NCBI RefSeq assembly: GCF_900168205.1
Contig: NZ_FUZE01000005.1
Coordinates: 62,001 to 126,000, forward strand
Reading direction: 5' to 3'
From: Chryseobacterium balustinum
Lineage (GTDB): Bacteria > Bacteroidota > Bacteroidia > Flavobacteriales > Weeksellaceae
Length of the DNA: 64,000 nt
The position numbers and the translations under genes were made by a program. The notes beneath the pieces were generated by a model. It made no database searches, was not told the origin of the DNA, and saw only the letters and a program-made list of their open reading frames with translations. Shown one piece after another: positions 10,746 through 20,180 of this stretch (the first letter of the stretch is position 1; each line of letters starts with the position of its first letter).

Positions 10746-10755
10746 GTTTAAATCT

Positions 10756-11328
10756 TTACTTGAATATCAATTTATAGAGTTCTGTGATTAAACTTTCTCT
10801 TCTTTCGAAGTCGCAGTTAGTTGTAAAAAAAAGAGATTTTATACTTTCAAGTGTAAAGTCTTGATAAATATTTATTTCCTTATTGAAAACTGGATAAGAT
10901 TGACCATTTAAACTATAAATATCGATACTTGAAAAATCTGGGCGAATCTCTAAAAAGGCTTTTTCACTAGGTCTTTTAATTAAATAGTCGAATTTCTTTT
11001 CATCAGAATCCCATAAAACTTGATGACTTCTTACAAACGATTTTGGAAATTTACTTTTTACCGCATTTAAGACTAATTCATCAAGTTCGTCATTTGTAAA
11101 TAGTTCTTGCTTAGGATAATCTATTAACTTTTCGATTGGATTTGGTTCCTGATCATCGTTAAGTTTATAATCACTTGTAATTTGACGATCATAAATAATA
11201 ATACCAATAGTAATTTCAACACCAAATTGGTTTGTTGAAACAATGCTTATTTCTTTAACAATTTTCCAGTCCTCTTGATTCAATAGCTTAATTGTGACTT
11301 GTTCTGGTGATTTATTTATATTACTCAT
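10756..11328 (-). CDS. Uncharacterised protein in the CBASS operon
   Basis: A 190-residue soluble, acidic protein with no signal peptide or membrane segment. I recognise no family. Its ATG lies 4 bp after the stop of the NUDIX effector gene, so it is probably co-transcribed as the last gene of the CBASS operon. The sequence alternates beta-rich stretches (residues 10-50, 110-150) with short helices. It could be an accessory factor, an immunity or regulatory partner of the NUDIX effector, or unrelated cargo. Confidence 0.6.
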   Translation of the reverse strand: MSNINKSPEQVTIKLLNQEDWKIVKEISIVSTNQFGVEITIGIIIYDRQITSDYKLNDDQEPNPIEKLIDYPKQELFTNDELDELVLNAVKSKFPKSFVRSHQVLWDSDEKKFDYLIKRPSEKAFLEIRPDFSSIDIYSLNGQSYPVFNKEINIYQDFTLESIKSLFFTTNCDFERRESLITELYKLIFK

Positions 11329-11332
11329 ATTT

Positions 11333-12142
11333 TTATTCCCATTTTAAATTTTGAGCATATTTTGTTTGAGGGCCTAATTCAAAATTATACTCTTTGTCAC
11401 TTTCGTTATGACCTAATGATTGGATTATACTGTCAGAAACCCAAATATATTTATCCGATTTTGTATCTTTTAATTTTTTTAAAATAGGTAGTTGTTCGTC
11501 ATTAATTAATAAATCGAAAATTTCAAATACAAAAATCCCTTTGCCGCCACTATCAAGGTTTATAATTGGTGATTGAATTTTCTTTTTAAATTCGTAATCT
11601 ATATAGCGAAATTCCCAATTCGGCAATATCTTTTCAGAAATAAGTTCTTCACAAAATTCTCTCCAAGGAGATATTTCACGATCTTTTTTTGAGTTAAACC
11701 ATTTTAAAAATTTTACCACGTTTTTTCCTTTAACATGAACTCTTAAATCGTTTTTTGCAATTCCTTTTTCTGTTTCAAATTTCCTGTCTGGTTTTACTCC
11801 TAATTCTTCAAATATTGTTTTACTACTTGGAAGCGATTTATAACATCCACCTACAGGCTGGTAATACCCTCTAGTTCTACTTTTAACTAAAAGATATTCA
11901 TTTTCCACTTTAATTCTATACAAATATGCTATTGATAATCTAATATCTTTTGAACAGTATAAAACTTTAGTCTGAAACAAAAACCATAATTGTTTATAAT
12001 TATCTATTAACCAGCCTAACACCAATGTTATTAACGAAATTATACCTGCCCTTGTAAATGGAGAATGCCAAAAATCATCATCAAAAAATCCGATGATAAT
12101 TAGCAAAACGGGTATTGTGTATTTTATGACATTATCCTTCAT
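11333..12142 (-). CDS. cap16: CBASS membrane NUDIX effector (Cap16-like)
   Basis: A 269-residue protein with two N-terminal membrane helices (about residues 8-21 and 31-47) and a C-terminal NUDIX-like domain. The NUDIX region begins near GYYQPVGGC (about residue 92) and contains a degenerate NUDIX box, REFCEELISEKI. This architecture matches the SMODS-associated NUDIX family (Cap16), a CBASS effector that is presumed to act at the membrane after binding the cyclic nucleotide. Its start overlaps the stop of the upstream ATPase gene by 4 bp (ATGA). The NUDIX box departs from the consensus G-x5-E-x7-RE-U-x-EE-x-G-U, so hydrolase activity is uncertain. Confidence 0.72.
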   Translation of the reverse strand: MKDNVIKYTIPVLLIIIGFFDDDFWHSPFTRAGIISLITLVLGWLIDNYKQLWFLFQTKVLYCSKDIRLSIAYLYRIKVENEYLLVKSRTRGYYQPVGGCYKSLPSSKTIFEELGVKPDRKFETEKGIAKNDLRVHVKGKNVVKFLKWFNSKKDREISPWREFCEELISEKILPNWEFRYIDYEFKKKIQSPIINLDSGGKGIFVFEIFDLLINDEQLPILKKLKDTKSDKYIWVSDSIIQSLGHNESDKEYNFELGPQTKYAQNLKWE

Positions 12143-13023
12143 ATTATTTTTGGACTTGGTTTTAGTTGAATTATTGTTTCTTGAATCGATTCAAAGTCTA
12201 ATGGCTTTGATGGGAAACATTTAGATACAGCTTCAGGTAAGACTCTCAGTCGGATGTCTGAAAAAGAAAAAGCTAAACCATCATTATGTTTTTCTCCAGT
12301 TAAATCTGCTAAAGACTTTAATTCGTCATTGGTTAATCCAATTTCCCCGATTGATTTTTCGAATAATTGCATTCTTTCATCAAAACTGGGTCTTTCGAAT
12401 TCTAAAATTATTGCAGCTCTTCGAATTATAGCCTCATCAAGAAAATGAAGTCTATTGGTTGACATAAATAAAATAGCTCTTCCATTTAATTCTCTTAATT
12501 CATCTATTTTTTGAATTAGTGTGTTTACTGCTGCTTTTTCTTCTTGGTGCATTTGCATTGTTGACCTAGTGGAAGCAATAGCGTCTGCTTCGTCAATCAA
12601 CAGAAAAGCAATTCGTCTCTTACCTGCTTGATTTTTTAATTCACTAAATGCATCATTGACTAAATTTCCCATTTGTCCATGTAATCCTTCTCCTCTGACC
12701 CTGGTACTTAGTTTTAAGAAAAAGCCATCTTTTTTAAGTTCTCTCAACATCCTGTCTGCAATCGCTTCGGCAGAAATGGTTTTTCCAGTTCCTGCATCTC
12801 CGGATAATATTATTAAAGGATATTTTTCTTGAAGTTGGGAAATTATAGGTAATTCAGTTTTATGAAACTTCTTGCTCCACTCAATTAGCCCTTCTTGATC
12901 TAGAAGGAGTTTTAAATTTGAGAATATTCTATCAAATTTTGAATCAAAACCGACCAAATTTTTTGTTCTTTCGTGGATATTCTTACTGGGTAGTTCCACT
13001 ATATTGTCGAAAATATTACTCAT
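12139..13023 (-). CDS. cap6: CBASS TRIP13/Pch2-like AAA+ ATPase Cap6
   Basis: A 294-residue AAA+ protein with Walker A GDAGTGKT at 75-82, Walker B LLIDEAD at 141-147, a sensor-1 region (AILFMSTNRL) and an arginine-finger region (EAIIRRAA). Single-domain AAA+ proteins of this size encoded beside a HORMA gene are Cap6, which unfolds the activated HORMA protein and switches the system off. It is encoded 3 bp after the HORMA gene and overlaps the effector gene by 4 bp. Hexamer formation and HORMA remodelling are inferred from the family. Confidence 0.85.
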   Translation of the reverse strand: MSNIFDNIVELPSKNIHERTKNLVGFDSKFDRIFSNLKLLLDQEGLIEWSKKFHKTELPIISQLQEKYPLIILSGDAGTGKTISAEAIADRMLRELKKDGFFLKLSTRVRGEGLHGQMGNLVNDAFSELKNQAGKRRIAFLLIDEADAIASTRSTMQMHQEEKAAVNTLIQKIDELRELNGRAILFMSTNRLHFLDEAIIRRAAIILEFERPSFDERMQLFEKSIGEIGLTNDELKSLADLTGEKHNDGLAFSFSDIRLRVLPEAVSKCFPSKPLDFESIQETIIQLKPSPKII

Positions 13024-13026
13024 AAA

Positions 13027-13542
13027 TTATTTATAGTTGGTTTTTTGTAATTCATATCCTTTGCTAGCATATAATTGAGCATTGGAACCTTGAAGACTAG
13101 GAAATGAATTATCAATAGAGGAAGCCGTCCATGATAACTTAAACCCTTTTGAAAAATTTTCTTTATCTGTTGCATTTAAATTTTTCCATTTCTGAGTATA
13201 TGCCAAAATGACTGATAATCTTGTGTTTGGAATGTCAGTCCAATCATTATTCTTCCCTGCTCTTTCACTTTCTGTAGATGTTCCAATAGAATTTACAATA
13301 AATTTAGAAGCTCGAATTACTCTTCCTGTCTCGCTATTCAGTAATACGACATCAACTGAATATAAATATTCATGTTCAGCCAATCGAAGTATGTCATAGA
13401 ATATTTTATCAACATATTCCATTGTCCATTTTCCAGTTCTTCTTGCAATTGTTCTAATATCAGCTTCACAGCCTTCGAAAGTTTTTCTTATATCTAAAAC
13501 TGTATAAGTGCTTGTTTTTGTAGTTGTTCCGTACATAAGCAT
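13027..13542 (-). CDS. cap7: CBASS HORMA-domain protein Cap7
   Basis: A 171-residue protein whose start (TTTKTSTYTVLDIRKTFEG) is typical of bacterial HORMA proteins, followed by a single alpha/beta HORMA core. In type III CBASS this protein senses phage peptides through its closure loop and then binds and activates the CD-NTase. Two starts are possible, ATG at 13542 and ATG at 13536. The first overlaps the TAA of the upstream CD-NTase gene by one base (TAATG), which suggests coupling. Only one HORMA gene is present, so this is a single-HORMA operon. Confidence 0.82.
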   Translation of the reverse strand: MLMYGTTTKTSTYTVLDIRKTFEGCEADIRTIARRTGKWTMEYVDKIFYDILRLAEHEYLYSVDVVLLNSETGRVIRASKFIVNSIGTSTESERAGKNNDWTDIPNTRLSVILAYTQKWKNLNATDKENFSKGFKLSWTASSIDNSFPSLQGSNAQLYASKGYELQKTNYK

Positions 13543-14525
13543 TAATCTAAATTAAAAGTTGGTCCGAAAACACGTTTCCATTCTTGAATAGTGTCTCCTT
13601 TATTATTTTTTGATTCGGCAATATTTAAGGTATCAAAAGCATCTTCAGCTTCTTCAATAATTTCATCCCATTTGTTTTTATCAAGACGTTTTACAATATT
13701 GTTCTCTTTGTTAGTATTGTCAGCAATGTAAATAGGTGAGTCATAATTGACAGGAACTGATTTAATTGAATCTTTAAATTGAATTATAGGAAATGATGGA
13801 CTACTTACAAATTGAAAGAATCGGATGAGACCCTCCTCAATACTTTCTAGTATACCATAGTTGTCATCTAAATAAGCAACGATTAATTCAATTGAAAATG
13901 ATGATAAACCTGGTTCATTATCTGTAGGCTGTAATTCTTTATAATTTTTCCACCATTTTATTGCTCGGACAATTGACGTGTAAGATGAATTATTTTGTCT
14001 TTTTTCAAGAGAGAAGCTTAATTGCTTGCTGATACTTGTAATATATTTTTTTCCTCCACGTCGACTCGGTTGCCAAACATAATCCGCTATATCAGTCAAT
14101 GGAACTACAGGAACAATATCAACTTGTAAACCTGTTCCACTAAAAGAAATTGTTATTGATTTTGTATTCCCTTTAGCATCAACATCTCTTCGAATATCTT
14201 TCTGTGGATATATGCTTTCTAAATAGGAAATAATGAAATTATATAATTTAGGTAAATCATTATGAATTTCTTTATCTCCAGCAATAAAGAGCACTAAATC
14301 TATATCAATAGGATTTTCTCCGGTGGGTTTCAAAATCGTATGCTTTTTCCAAGAACCAGCAATAATATACTTTTGGACTTTTAGCCCGTGACTATTATCA
14401 TCAGAAATCTTTTTTTCTAGTTTTTCTTTTAAGTTATTGATTTGATCTCTGTATTTACCCATATTTTCAGGCTGGAGTTTGATCTTTTCAATAAAGTTTT
14501 GCAATTCTTGATTTGATAACTTCAT
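13542..14525 (-). CDS. CBASS CD-NTase (cyclic oligonucleotide synthase)
   Basis: A 327-residue nucleotidyltransferase of the cGAS/DncV-like superfamily. The nucleotide-binding motif GSWKKHT is at 57-63, metal-binding D74 and D76 are in NPIDIDLVLF, and the third acidic residue D136 is in QVDIVPVV. It is first in a five-gene minus-strand operon with HORMA, TRIP13 and a membrane NUDIX effector. That arrangement is type III CBASS. On activation by the HORMA protein it should make a cyclic di- or trinucleotide that triggers the effector. The product and CD-NTase clade cannot be read from the sequence by eye. Confidence 0.88.
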   Translation of the reverse strand: MKLSNQELQNFIEKIKLQPENMGKYRDQINNLKEKLEKKISDDNSHGLKVQKYIIAGSWKKHTILKPTGENPIDIDLVLFIAGDKEIHNDLPKLYNFIISYLESIYPQKDIRRDVDAKGNTKSITISFSGTGLQVDIVPVVPLTDIADYVWQPSRRGGKKYITSISKQLSFSLEKRQNNSSYTSIVRAIKWWKNYKELQPTDNEPGLSSFSIELIVAYLDDNYGILESIEEGLIRFFQFVSSPSFPIIQFKDSIKSVPVNYDSPIYIADNTNKENNIVKRLDKNKWDEIIEEAEDAFDTLNIAESKNNKGDTIQEWKRVFGPTFNLD

Positions 14526-14619
14526 AAATCTTAGTTTTGATACATATAATATATCAAACAGTTGTCCACTTATTCGTATCGGACTTTATGTCAGTTTTAG
14601 TTTGTTATTAAACTAAATA

Positions 14620-14775
14620 TCAGCTAATTCTTAATACTAGGTTCGTATTTTTTATTGTTGGAATCAAGGAGGCATTACCAAATTTCTCAATGTCGTTATT
14701 TGTCGCAATGACAAGCTCTTCATGTCCTTTAAGTTTTCTCAACCAAGATATACAGAGTGTCAGATAGATATTTTT
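14620..14775 (-). pseudogene. C-terminal fragment of a lost gene
   Basis: Between the CBASS and HerA operons the minus strand encodes about 50 residues, including LTLCISWLRKLKGHEELVIA and TNNDIEKFGNASLIPT, ending at TGA (14622-14620). A stop codon lies just upstream in frame and no start is present. The fragment looks like the tail of a real protein that has been truncated. I do not recognise the family. The rest of the 336-bp gap (14526-14861) shows no other coding signal. Confidence 0.4.
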
Positions 14776-14861
14776 CTACTTAGGTAATTATTAGAGTGAC
14801 GAATATACTTTGTTACTGGCTTTTCAAGTCCTATGAAAGCATATTAGTAGTGGTAGTGCAT

Positions 14862-16667
14862 TTATTTGTACCATTCATTTTTTAATTCCTCAAAATTCAT
14901 GTCCTTCCATTCACTTTTCCAAAGTTCCCAATATGGAATGTCATTTGAGGAAGGTTGTGGATCACATCTGTCTATTTTAACTATTGATGGTAAAATTATG
15001 GATTCGCCCACAAGAATTGCTTCACCCTGTTTCAAAGAAGTCATTTTGTCAACTAATGAACCTAAAGAATCTGGTAATAATTTTTTGACATAACTTTGGT
15101 CGACTGGATTTGTAAGTCGCATTGCGATAAAATTGTTGCATTGTGAAAAAATAGTTTCCGAGATTTCAGAAGGTCTTTGACTAGCTAAAAGCAACGTCAC
15201 TCCATACTTTCTACCTTCCTTAGCAATCCTTTCAATTGACTTTTTTGAAGAACGAAATTTGACTAGTTCACTATTTGGAACATACTTATGTGCTTCTTCA
15301 TATACTAATAATATAGGAACATCATTGTTGATTGTTTCGCTTGGATTAGAATTACACCTTAGTCTTTTATAAAAATATCCATGCTCAAAAATTAATCTTG
15401 AAATTAATGAGACAGTAATGCTTAGAACCTCGAAAGGAACACCACTCAAATCAATAACAGAGATGTTTGATTTATTCGTTGAAGTATAACCTAATAGATT
15501 TTTTAGAGTATTTTCAAAAGATATGGTTTTAGCATCGGTACCAAATAGGAACGAAAGGCGGTCTTGATTGATTTTTTCTTGAAATCTCACAAAAAATTTG
15601 TCAAGTGTTCCCTCTGCATAATCACCTTTCGTTACATTTTGATTTTTTGTAGGGTGAAACTGGAATTCTCCTTCAAAGTACTTGGCAATTTTTTCTTCTT
15701 CACTTAATAACAAACCCGTGTCAACCGTTGTACTGCTATCCGTGCATGTATATGAAGCATCAACAACCATATAGCGACTGGGAGACTTTGAGTTTTTTGT
15801 TTCGTTTTTTAAGTTGTATAAAGCATTTTGAACTTCTGTGATGTCAAAAAACAAAGGAGTGTCATAGAACACTTTTGTGAGATTTGGATTGTGCTTCTTT
15901 TTATTTTCTGTAACTAATTTCCTAAATACCGAAGATTGGTTGTAATTGTCTCTTTCACCAGTATCCAGTAATATCTCCTCAAGTTCTTCACTGTTTAATA
16001 ACCAATACGGTAAGGCAAGATTAGAAATGTCAATAAAATTTGCATTAGGGAATGCTGACTTGTATTCTGAATGAATATCAAAAATGATGACATGAGAATT
16101 GTTTAATGAAAAATCGCCATCTTTTGTTGAAACTGCTTTCTGAATAATTGATGATAAAGTATGAGATTTTCCTGAACCAGTTGATCCAACGATAGCTATA
16201 TGCTTGTTAAAAAACTTATTTCCATTTACAGGAACTCTAACTGTTGGATTAGATGATAAAGATGAGAAAGTATAACTTTCCATTGTATCTATTGATTCTT
16301 CATATATTTTTTTAATCTCTTCAACAGTTGCAGGTATTACATTCTTAGGTGGTATAGCAAGTGAATCTCCTCCTCTCTCAAATTTTCCATCTCTTAAAAC
16401 ACCAAGAGGAAATGCTTCAATAATATGCTCTCTAACATGTTTTGTTTCTCCATTTTCATCTTTAATATCTCGAATTGAAATTTGAAAATTTTCAATTATG
16501 GCTATTAGACTGGCGTTCTCACTATCTTCAATTTTTAAGTATGAACCCACTTTCAAAGTTTCGTCAACATTTTTGAATATTTCTAAATCTTTAACAGATA
16601 TTTTTACTTTATCAGGAAATACCGCAATAACCTGAGCATTCTGCTCAATTGATTCTTCTGTGCTCAT
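14862..16667 (-). CDS. herA: HerA-like hexameric ATPase of a DUF4297-HerA defence system
   Basis: A 601-residue HerA/FtsK-type translocase. An N-terminal HAS-barrel-like region (1-120) precedes the ATPase core, with Walker A GSTGSGKS at 161-168, FDIHSEY (HerA motif) near 195, Walker B VPILLVYEEAHKYVP near 450, and LLLASQRPSEI near 497. Its ATG follows the TAG of the nuclease gene with no gap, so the two are coupled. DUF4297-HerA pairs are known anti-phage systems in which the ATPase and nuclease assemble into a large complex that degrades DNA. The nuclease partner here is not NurA, which separates it from archaeal DNA-repair HerA. Confidence 0.85.
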   Translation of the reverse strand: MSTEESIEQNAQVIAVFPDKVKISVKDLEIFKNVDETLKVGSYLKIEDSENASLIAIIENFQISIRDIKDENGETKHVREHIIEAFPLGVLRDGKFERGGDSLAIPPKNVIPATVEEIKKIYEESIDTMESYTFSSLSSNPTVRVPVNGNKFFNKHIAIVGSTGSGKSHTLSSIIQKAVSTKDGDFSLNNSHVIIFDIHSEYKSAFPNANFIDISNLALPYWLLNSEELEEILLDTGERDNYNQSSVFRKLVTENKKKHNPNLTKVFYDTPLFFDITEVQNALYNLKNETKNSKSPSRYMVVDASYTCTDSSTTVDTGLLLSEEEKIAKYFEGEFQFHPTKNQNVTKGDYAEGTLDKFFVRFQEKINQDRLSFLFGTDAKTISFENTLKNLLGYTSTNKSNISVIDLSGVPFEVLSITVSLISRLIFEHGYFYKRLRCNSNPSETINNDVPILLVYEEAHKYVPNSELVKFRSSKKSIERIAKEGRKYGVTLLLASQRPSEISETIFSQCNNFIAMRLTNPVDQSYVKKLLPDSLGSLVDKMTSLKQGEAILVGESIILPSIVKIDRCDPQPSSNDIPYWELWKSEWKDMNFEELKNEWYK

Positions 16668-17900
16668 CTATAATATGTTTTTAATTTTATTTAGGTTCTC
16701 GACTTGAATTTTTACTTCTTTAATAGAATTCGAATTGTAATCGAAATAAATGTCTTTTAAATAAAATTGATAAATTTCAGACCGTCTACCAGTTAAACTG
16801 AGAGTGTCCTCTAAATATTCCAATTTATTCAGAAATTTAAGTTTGATTTGATATGAAAGAGCTGGCTTTTTAATTACAGATTTCAGATTGAATTCGGCTC
16901 CCTCATAATCAAAACCATCTTCAATTATAATTTCATCTTCTGTTAAATCCTTTTTTAATTCTATCAACTCTGAATTATCTATTCCATGAATATATATATA
17001 GGGGCAAAATGGAGTAGGTTGATTTATTATTTTCGTATAATTCTTAATAACTAGATTTAAGAGTGTTTTTGTATCACTTCGTGAATAGGAGCTTGGTTCA
17101 ATTTCAAAAAGAAAAAACCTTTCTTTGAACAAAATATTTACATTACTAAAATATTCCTTTCTTAAATTAGCATAATGAGCTTTTTCTCCTTTTATTGCGA
17201 CATACCATTCATTAAATAATATCCTTGAATTATTTACCCGATTTAAAAACTCTGCTTTTGTAATATTTCTATTTGATTGATTTGTGTCTTTAGAAATGTC
17301 TCTTAATACCCTTAATGCACTATTGTAAAAATAGAATTCAGATGAAAATTCACTACAATTAAATGTTGTCTTGAAAAGACTTATAATTTCCTTAAATTGT
17401 TTTTCAAATTCAACCGCATTTATGTCAATTTCAAGTAATCTAATAAATTCAATTAAGTCAGCATCACTAAGACCAAGTTCAATGTGATGAAAATGTTTGA
17501 CTTTAGTATTTACATTGTTGATTTTTTCTGTCCTAGTGTAAGTTAAAAAGTTATCTTTTAAGTTTTGAATACTTAAGGGCAAAGCTAATTTTGAATGACC
17601 TGCCTTATAGTAGCCTCTCAATTTGTATTTTATTTCAGCCTTATTACCTAATTTTACCTCTTTAAAATGATTCAACATTAGTCTAATTGGTTCAGCAATT
17701 ACAGAATGATTGTATTCAGTCTTTTCATAGTATTTACATTGAATCGCTGTTGTTTCTGACGCAGTTGTAATGTCAATATCTTCTACCCCTTCTACTAAAA
17801 TAGATTCTGTGCCATCTGATAGGTTAAGTAGAGAAATTATAGAATAGTCAAACTGATAAAAGTATCCTCGAATTGTATCTATTGCGGTTCTGTCTGCCAT
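16668..17900 (-). CDS. DUF4297 (Cap4-like) nuclease partner of HerA
   Basis: A 410-residue protein with the DUF4297 N-terminus: GYFYQFDYSI at 12-21, E37-G-V-E40-D41-I-D43, and Q54-C-K56. Together these form a PD-(D/E)XK-type active site. The C-terminal 250 residues are mixed alpha/beta and probably contact HerA. It is encoded directly upstream of the HerA gene, stop codon abutting start codon. The same nuclease fold occurs at the N-terminus of the STAND protein at 902-6967, so the island carries this domain in two contexts. Confidence 0.8.
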   Translation of the reverse strand: MADRTAIDTIRGYFYQFDYSIISLLNLSDGTESILVEGVEDIDITTASETTAIQCKYYEKTEYNHSVIAEPIRLMLNHFKEVKLGNKAEIKYKLRGYYKAGHSKLALPLSIQNLKDNFLTYTRTEKINNVNTKVKHFHHIELGLSDADLIEFIRLLEIDINAVEFEKQFKEIISLFKTTFNCSEFSSEFYFYNSALRVLRDISKDTNQSNRNITKAEFLNRVNNSRILFNEWYVAIKGEKAHYANLRKEYFSNVNILFKERFFLFEIEPSSYSRSDTKTLLNLVIKNYTKIINQPTPFCPYIYIHGIDNSELIELKKDLTEDEIIIEDGFDYEGAEFNLKSVIKKPALSYQIKLKFLNKLEYLEDTLSLTGRRSEIYQFYLKDIYFDYNSNSIKEVKIQVENLNKIKNIL

Positions 17901-18183
17901 TTTATTTTGTTGTGTTTGTTGTCATCCTCAGCATAAGAAATAACTTATTCATTGCCGTTACATTATGGCCAATAACAGTAATGTTAAATTGATCTATAAA
18001 ACCAAAACAATTTTTATCTATTTGCCAATGTATTGAAGTGCTTATTCTTTTTTTTCATTCTAAATGATGGCGACATCATTTTTGGATTTCACTTAAATGT
18101 AGTTAATGAGTTTACTATTCCATCATTGTTGGGAACTTCCAAAATAATATTGTAATAATTCTAGTTGTTAATTTGTTTGAAAA

Positions 18184-19146
18184 TTAAAACTCATCCCTCC
18201 TTTGATTCATAACGTTGTAAACAACACCTCTCTTACAAAAATCGATATCACCACTTATAAATTTTACAATTACAACTTTATCTGGATTTGTCTTACTGTC
18301 AAATTGAACATCAAAAATACCTTTCTGATTTTTTGAATTCTTCAACGCAAAAGTTAAATGTCTTGGAATCACTCCACCAAATTTTGTGTCGTAAATTTTT
18401 CGCTTCTCACTATTCGTTTTACCATTTTCTAAAATTGGTATTACGTGTAACTCTTTCATTCCATTTCTAAATTGGAAATCATAGTCTTTCGTTCTGATTG
18501 CATAAGTTGAATTTAAATCTTTTGAAAGCTGTTCATATTTAACGGTATAATCGCCATCTTCATAATCCAAGCCTTTATTAAGATTTATTGCAAATAATGT
18601 ATCACTTTGAATTTTATAGGTGTTTTCTTTTGTCTGATTATTATCTGATTTATCATGGTGCATAAGCATCCCAATTATTCCGAAAATGAAAAAACAACCA
18701 ACAATACAAGCTAAAATTATAAGACCTATCTTTAAACAACCACCATTTTTTTTAACAGGAGGTTGAATAACCGTTCTTTGTTTTAACAAAGTAATGTCAT
18801 CATCACTCATTGAGGTTAATTGCGCAACGTATTTAAATAATTTGTCAATATGAATATTCGCATTAGTAATTTCAGCAGGTTGATTAAAAGAGCCTATTTT
18901 CCTCCTAATTTCAAGGTTAATTTCGGTTTTATTTTCGCTGATAGAATTTAGGTGAAAGTCTAAATAAACACCTATACTTAAAAATTCAAATGACTCAAAA
19001 GTAAATTGATTAAATATTTCGTTGGATGAAGAAAATCTATAATTTTTATTTAATAACGGAATATTTAAAATGCTGTTTTTAATCTTTTCAAGGGGAAAAT
19101 CAACTTGAATCGTTTTTTTTGGATTTGGAATTGCAAATACCGCCAT
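18184..19146 (-). CDS. Single-pass membrane protein of unknown function
   Basis: A 320-residue protein. Residues 1-130 look like a cytoplasmic alpha/beta domain. A proline-lysine linker (QPPVKKNGGC) then leads into one strong membrane segment at about 139-162 (LKIGLIILACIVGCFFIFG), and the remaining 155 residues follow on the other side. No family is recognised. It lies alone between the HerA system and a secreted-protein gene, 283 bp from the former, and that 283-bp spacer shows no gene. Its place in a defence island makes it a candidate membrane component, but nothing in the sequence proves a role. Confidence 0.6.
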   Translation of the reverse strand: MAVFAIPNPKKTIQVDFPLEKIKNSILNIPLLNKNYRFSSSNEIFNQFTFESFEFLSIGVYLDFHLNSISENKTEINLEIRRKIGSFNQPAEITNANIHIDKLFKYVAQLTSMSDDDITLLKQRTVIQPPVKKNGGCLKIGLIILACIVGCFFIFGIIGMLMHHDKSDNNQTKENTYKIQSDTLFAINLNKGLDYEDGDYTVKYEQLSKDLNSTYAIRTKDYDFQFRNGMKELHVIPILENGKTNSEKRKIYDTKFGGVIPRHLTFALKNSKNQKGIFDVQFDSKTNPDKVVIVKFISGDIDFCKRGVVYNVMNQRRDEF

Positions 19147-19290
19147 AATTTTAGTCTGTGCTTTTAAAAATATTTGAATTTATGAAATTTAGGTAATCTA
19201 ATTTTTAACCATCGTGAGATACTCTTTTAAAGTACTTGAGCGAGTTTGGTACGGAACTCATTTAAATATCTATTTACAGAAATATTAGCA

Positions 19291-19995
19291 TTAATTGTTA
19301 GTAATAATTGGAGCGAGTTCCTTCTTTAATTCTTCAAACTCTTCCTTACTCATCATATCAATTTCCAAAAGTTCTTTTGCTTCTTTTAATTTTGCAATTG
19401 CTTCTTCTCTGGTCATTTTTCTGTTTTTCAAAAGGATTTCACCAGACTCAATTCCTAACTCTGTATCCATCACGCTCAAATATTTATTAATTCCGAAAGC
19501 TCTGCCATTTATTTCTCCCAAAACCATGACTACGTATAAAGGTTTATTTTTACTACCTCTATGATATGTCTTGATTTCGTTTACAACAACCTTAGTGTTC
19601 TTTAAACTGTTATCTGCCATATTCTGTGCGTTTCCACCCATCGCTGACATAACACTTCCAAATCCAGCAGGTCTTCCTAATTGTATAAATTCATATGTTT
19701 TTTTGGAAGTACTCCTAGATTGTGCTACACCTCCTCTTGCTCTGTTACCGTAACTGCCAGAATAAGTTTTTGTACTCATTTCTTGGGAGGTTGGTGATCC
19801 TAATATTAAAGTATCGCCAACTTTTACACTATTTTTACTGGTGGTGATATATTCTTTAATCAAAGCACCACTTTTAACAGAGGTAAAATAATTAATATCC
19901 TGAGTATTGTCGTAAGTCAGTAGTTCAATATCTACTTGAGCTCGAATAGTTATTACTGATAAGAGAATAGTGAAAAAAGTAATTGTTGTTTTCAT
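19291..19995 (-). CDS. Exported protein with C-terminal SHOCT-like motif
   Basis: A 234-residue protein with a signal peptide (MKTTITFFTILLSVITIRAQ, cleavage near residue 20). The middle part contains a glycine/serine-rich loop (GSYGNRARGGVAQSRST). The C-terminus (TREEAIAKLKEAKELLEID then MMSKEEFEELKKELAPI) resembles a SHOCT oligomerisation motif. This combination is common in flavobacterial envelope proteins of unknown function. It shares orientation with the membrane protein at 18184-19146 but is separated by 144 bp, so an operon is possible but not certain. Confidence 0.6.
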   Translation of the reverse strand: MKTTITFFTILLSVITIRAQVDIELLTYDNTQDINYFTSVKSGALIKEYITTSKNSVKVGDTLILGSPTSQEMSTKTYSGSYGNRARGGVAQSRSTSKKTYEFIQLGRPAGFGSVMSAMGGNAQNMADNSLKNTKVVVNEIKTYHRGSKNKPLYVVMVLGEINGRAFGINKYLSVMDTELGIESGEILLKNRKMTREEAIAKLKEAKELLEIDMMSKEEFEELKKELAPIITNN

Positions 19996-20064
19996 AATGG
20001 TTATTTAAAAATTGTTTATAATTCATGTAATGAGGAAAATATTACCTTGATTAAATATATAAAG

Positions 20065-20180
20065 TTCAAAGATAATTATTGTAATCATCGACAAATTGCG
20101 TGATACCGTAAATTGCAAAAAAAATTAAATAATTCTCTCCTAAGTTGTATTTGCTGCAGTAATCAAATTGCTTCCTTTTA
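20065..20180. repeat. Direct repeat copy A (about 116 bp)
   Basis: This stretch begins TTCAAAGATAATTATT and includes the last codons of the small gene at 20140-20394. It is about 90% identical by eye to 21616-21731. The two copies flank the attC-like structure and the HEPN-like gene. The repeat includes coding and downstream sequence, so it is a duplicated gene 3' end and not a transposon terminus. Confidence 0.7.

Noticed and set aside
902..17900. Retron associated with PtuAB
   Set aside because: No reverse transcriptase gene or msr-msd-like RNA is found near ptuA or elsewhere in the window.
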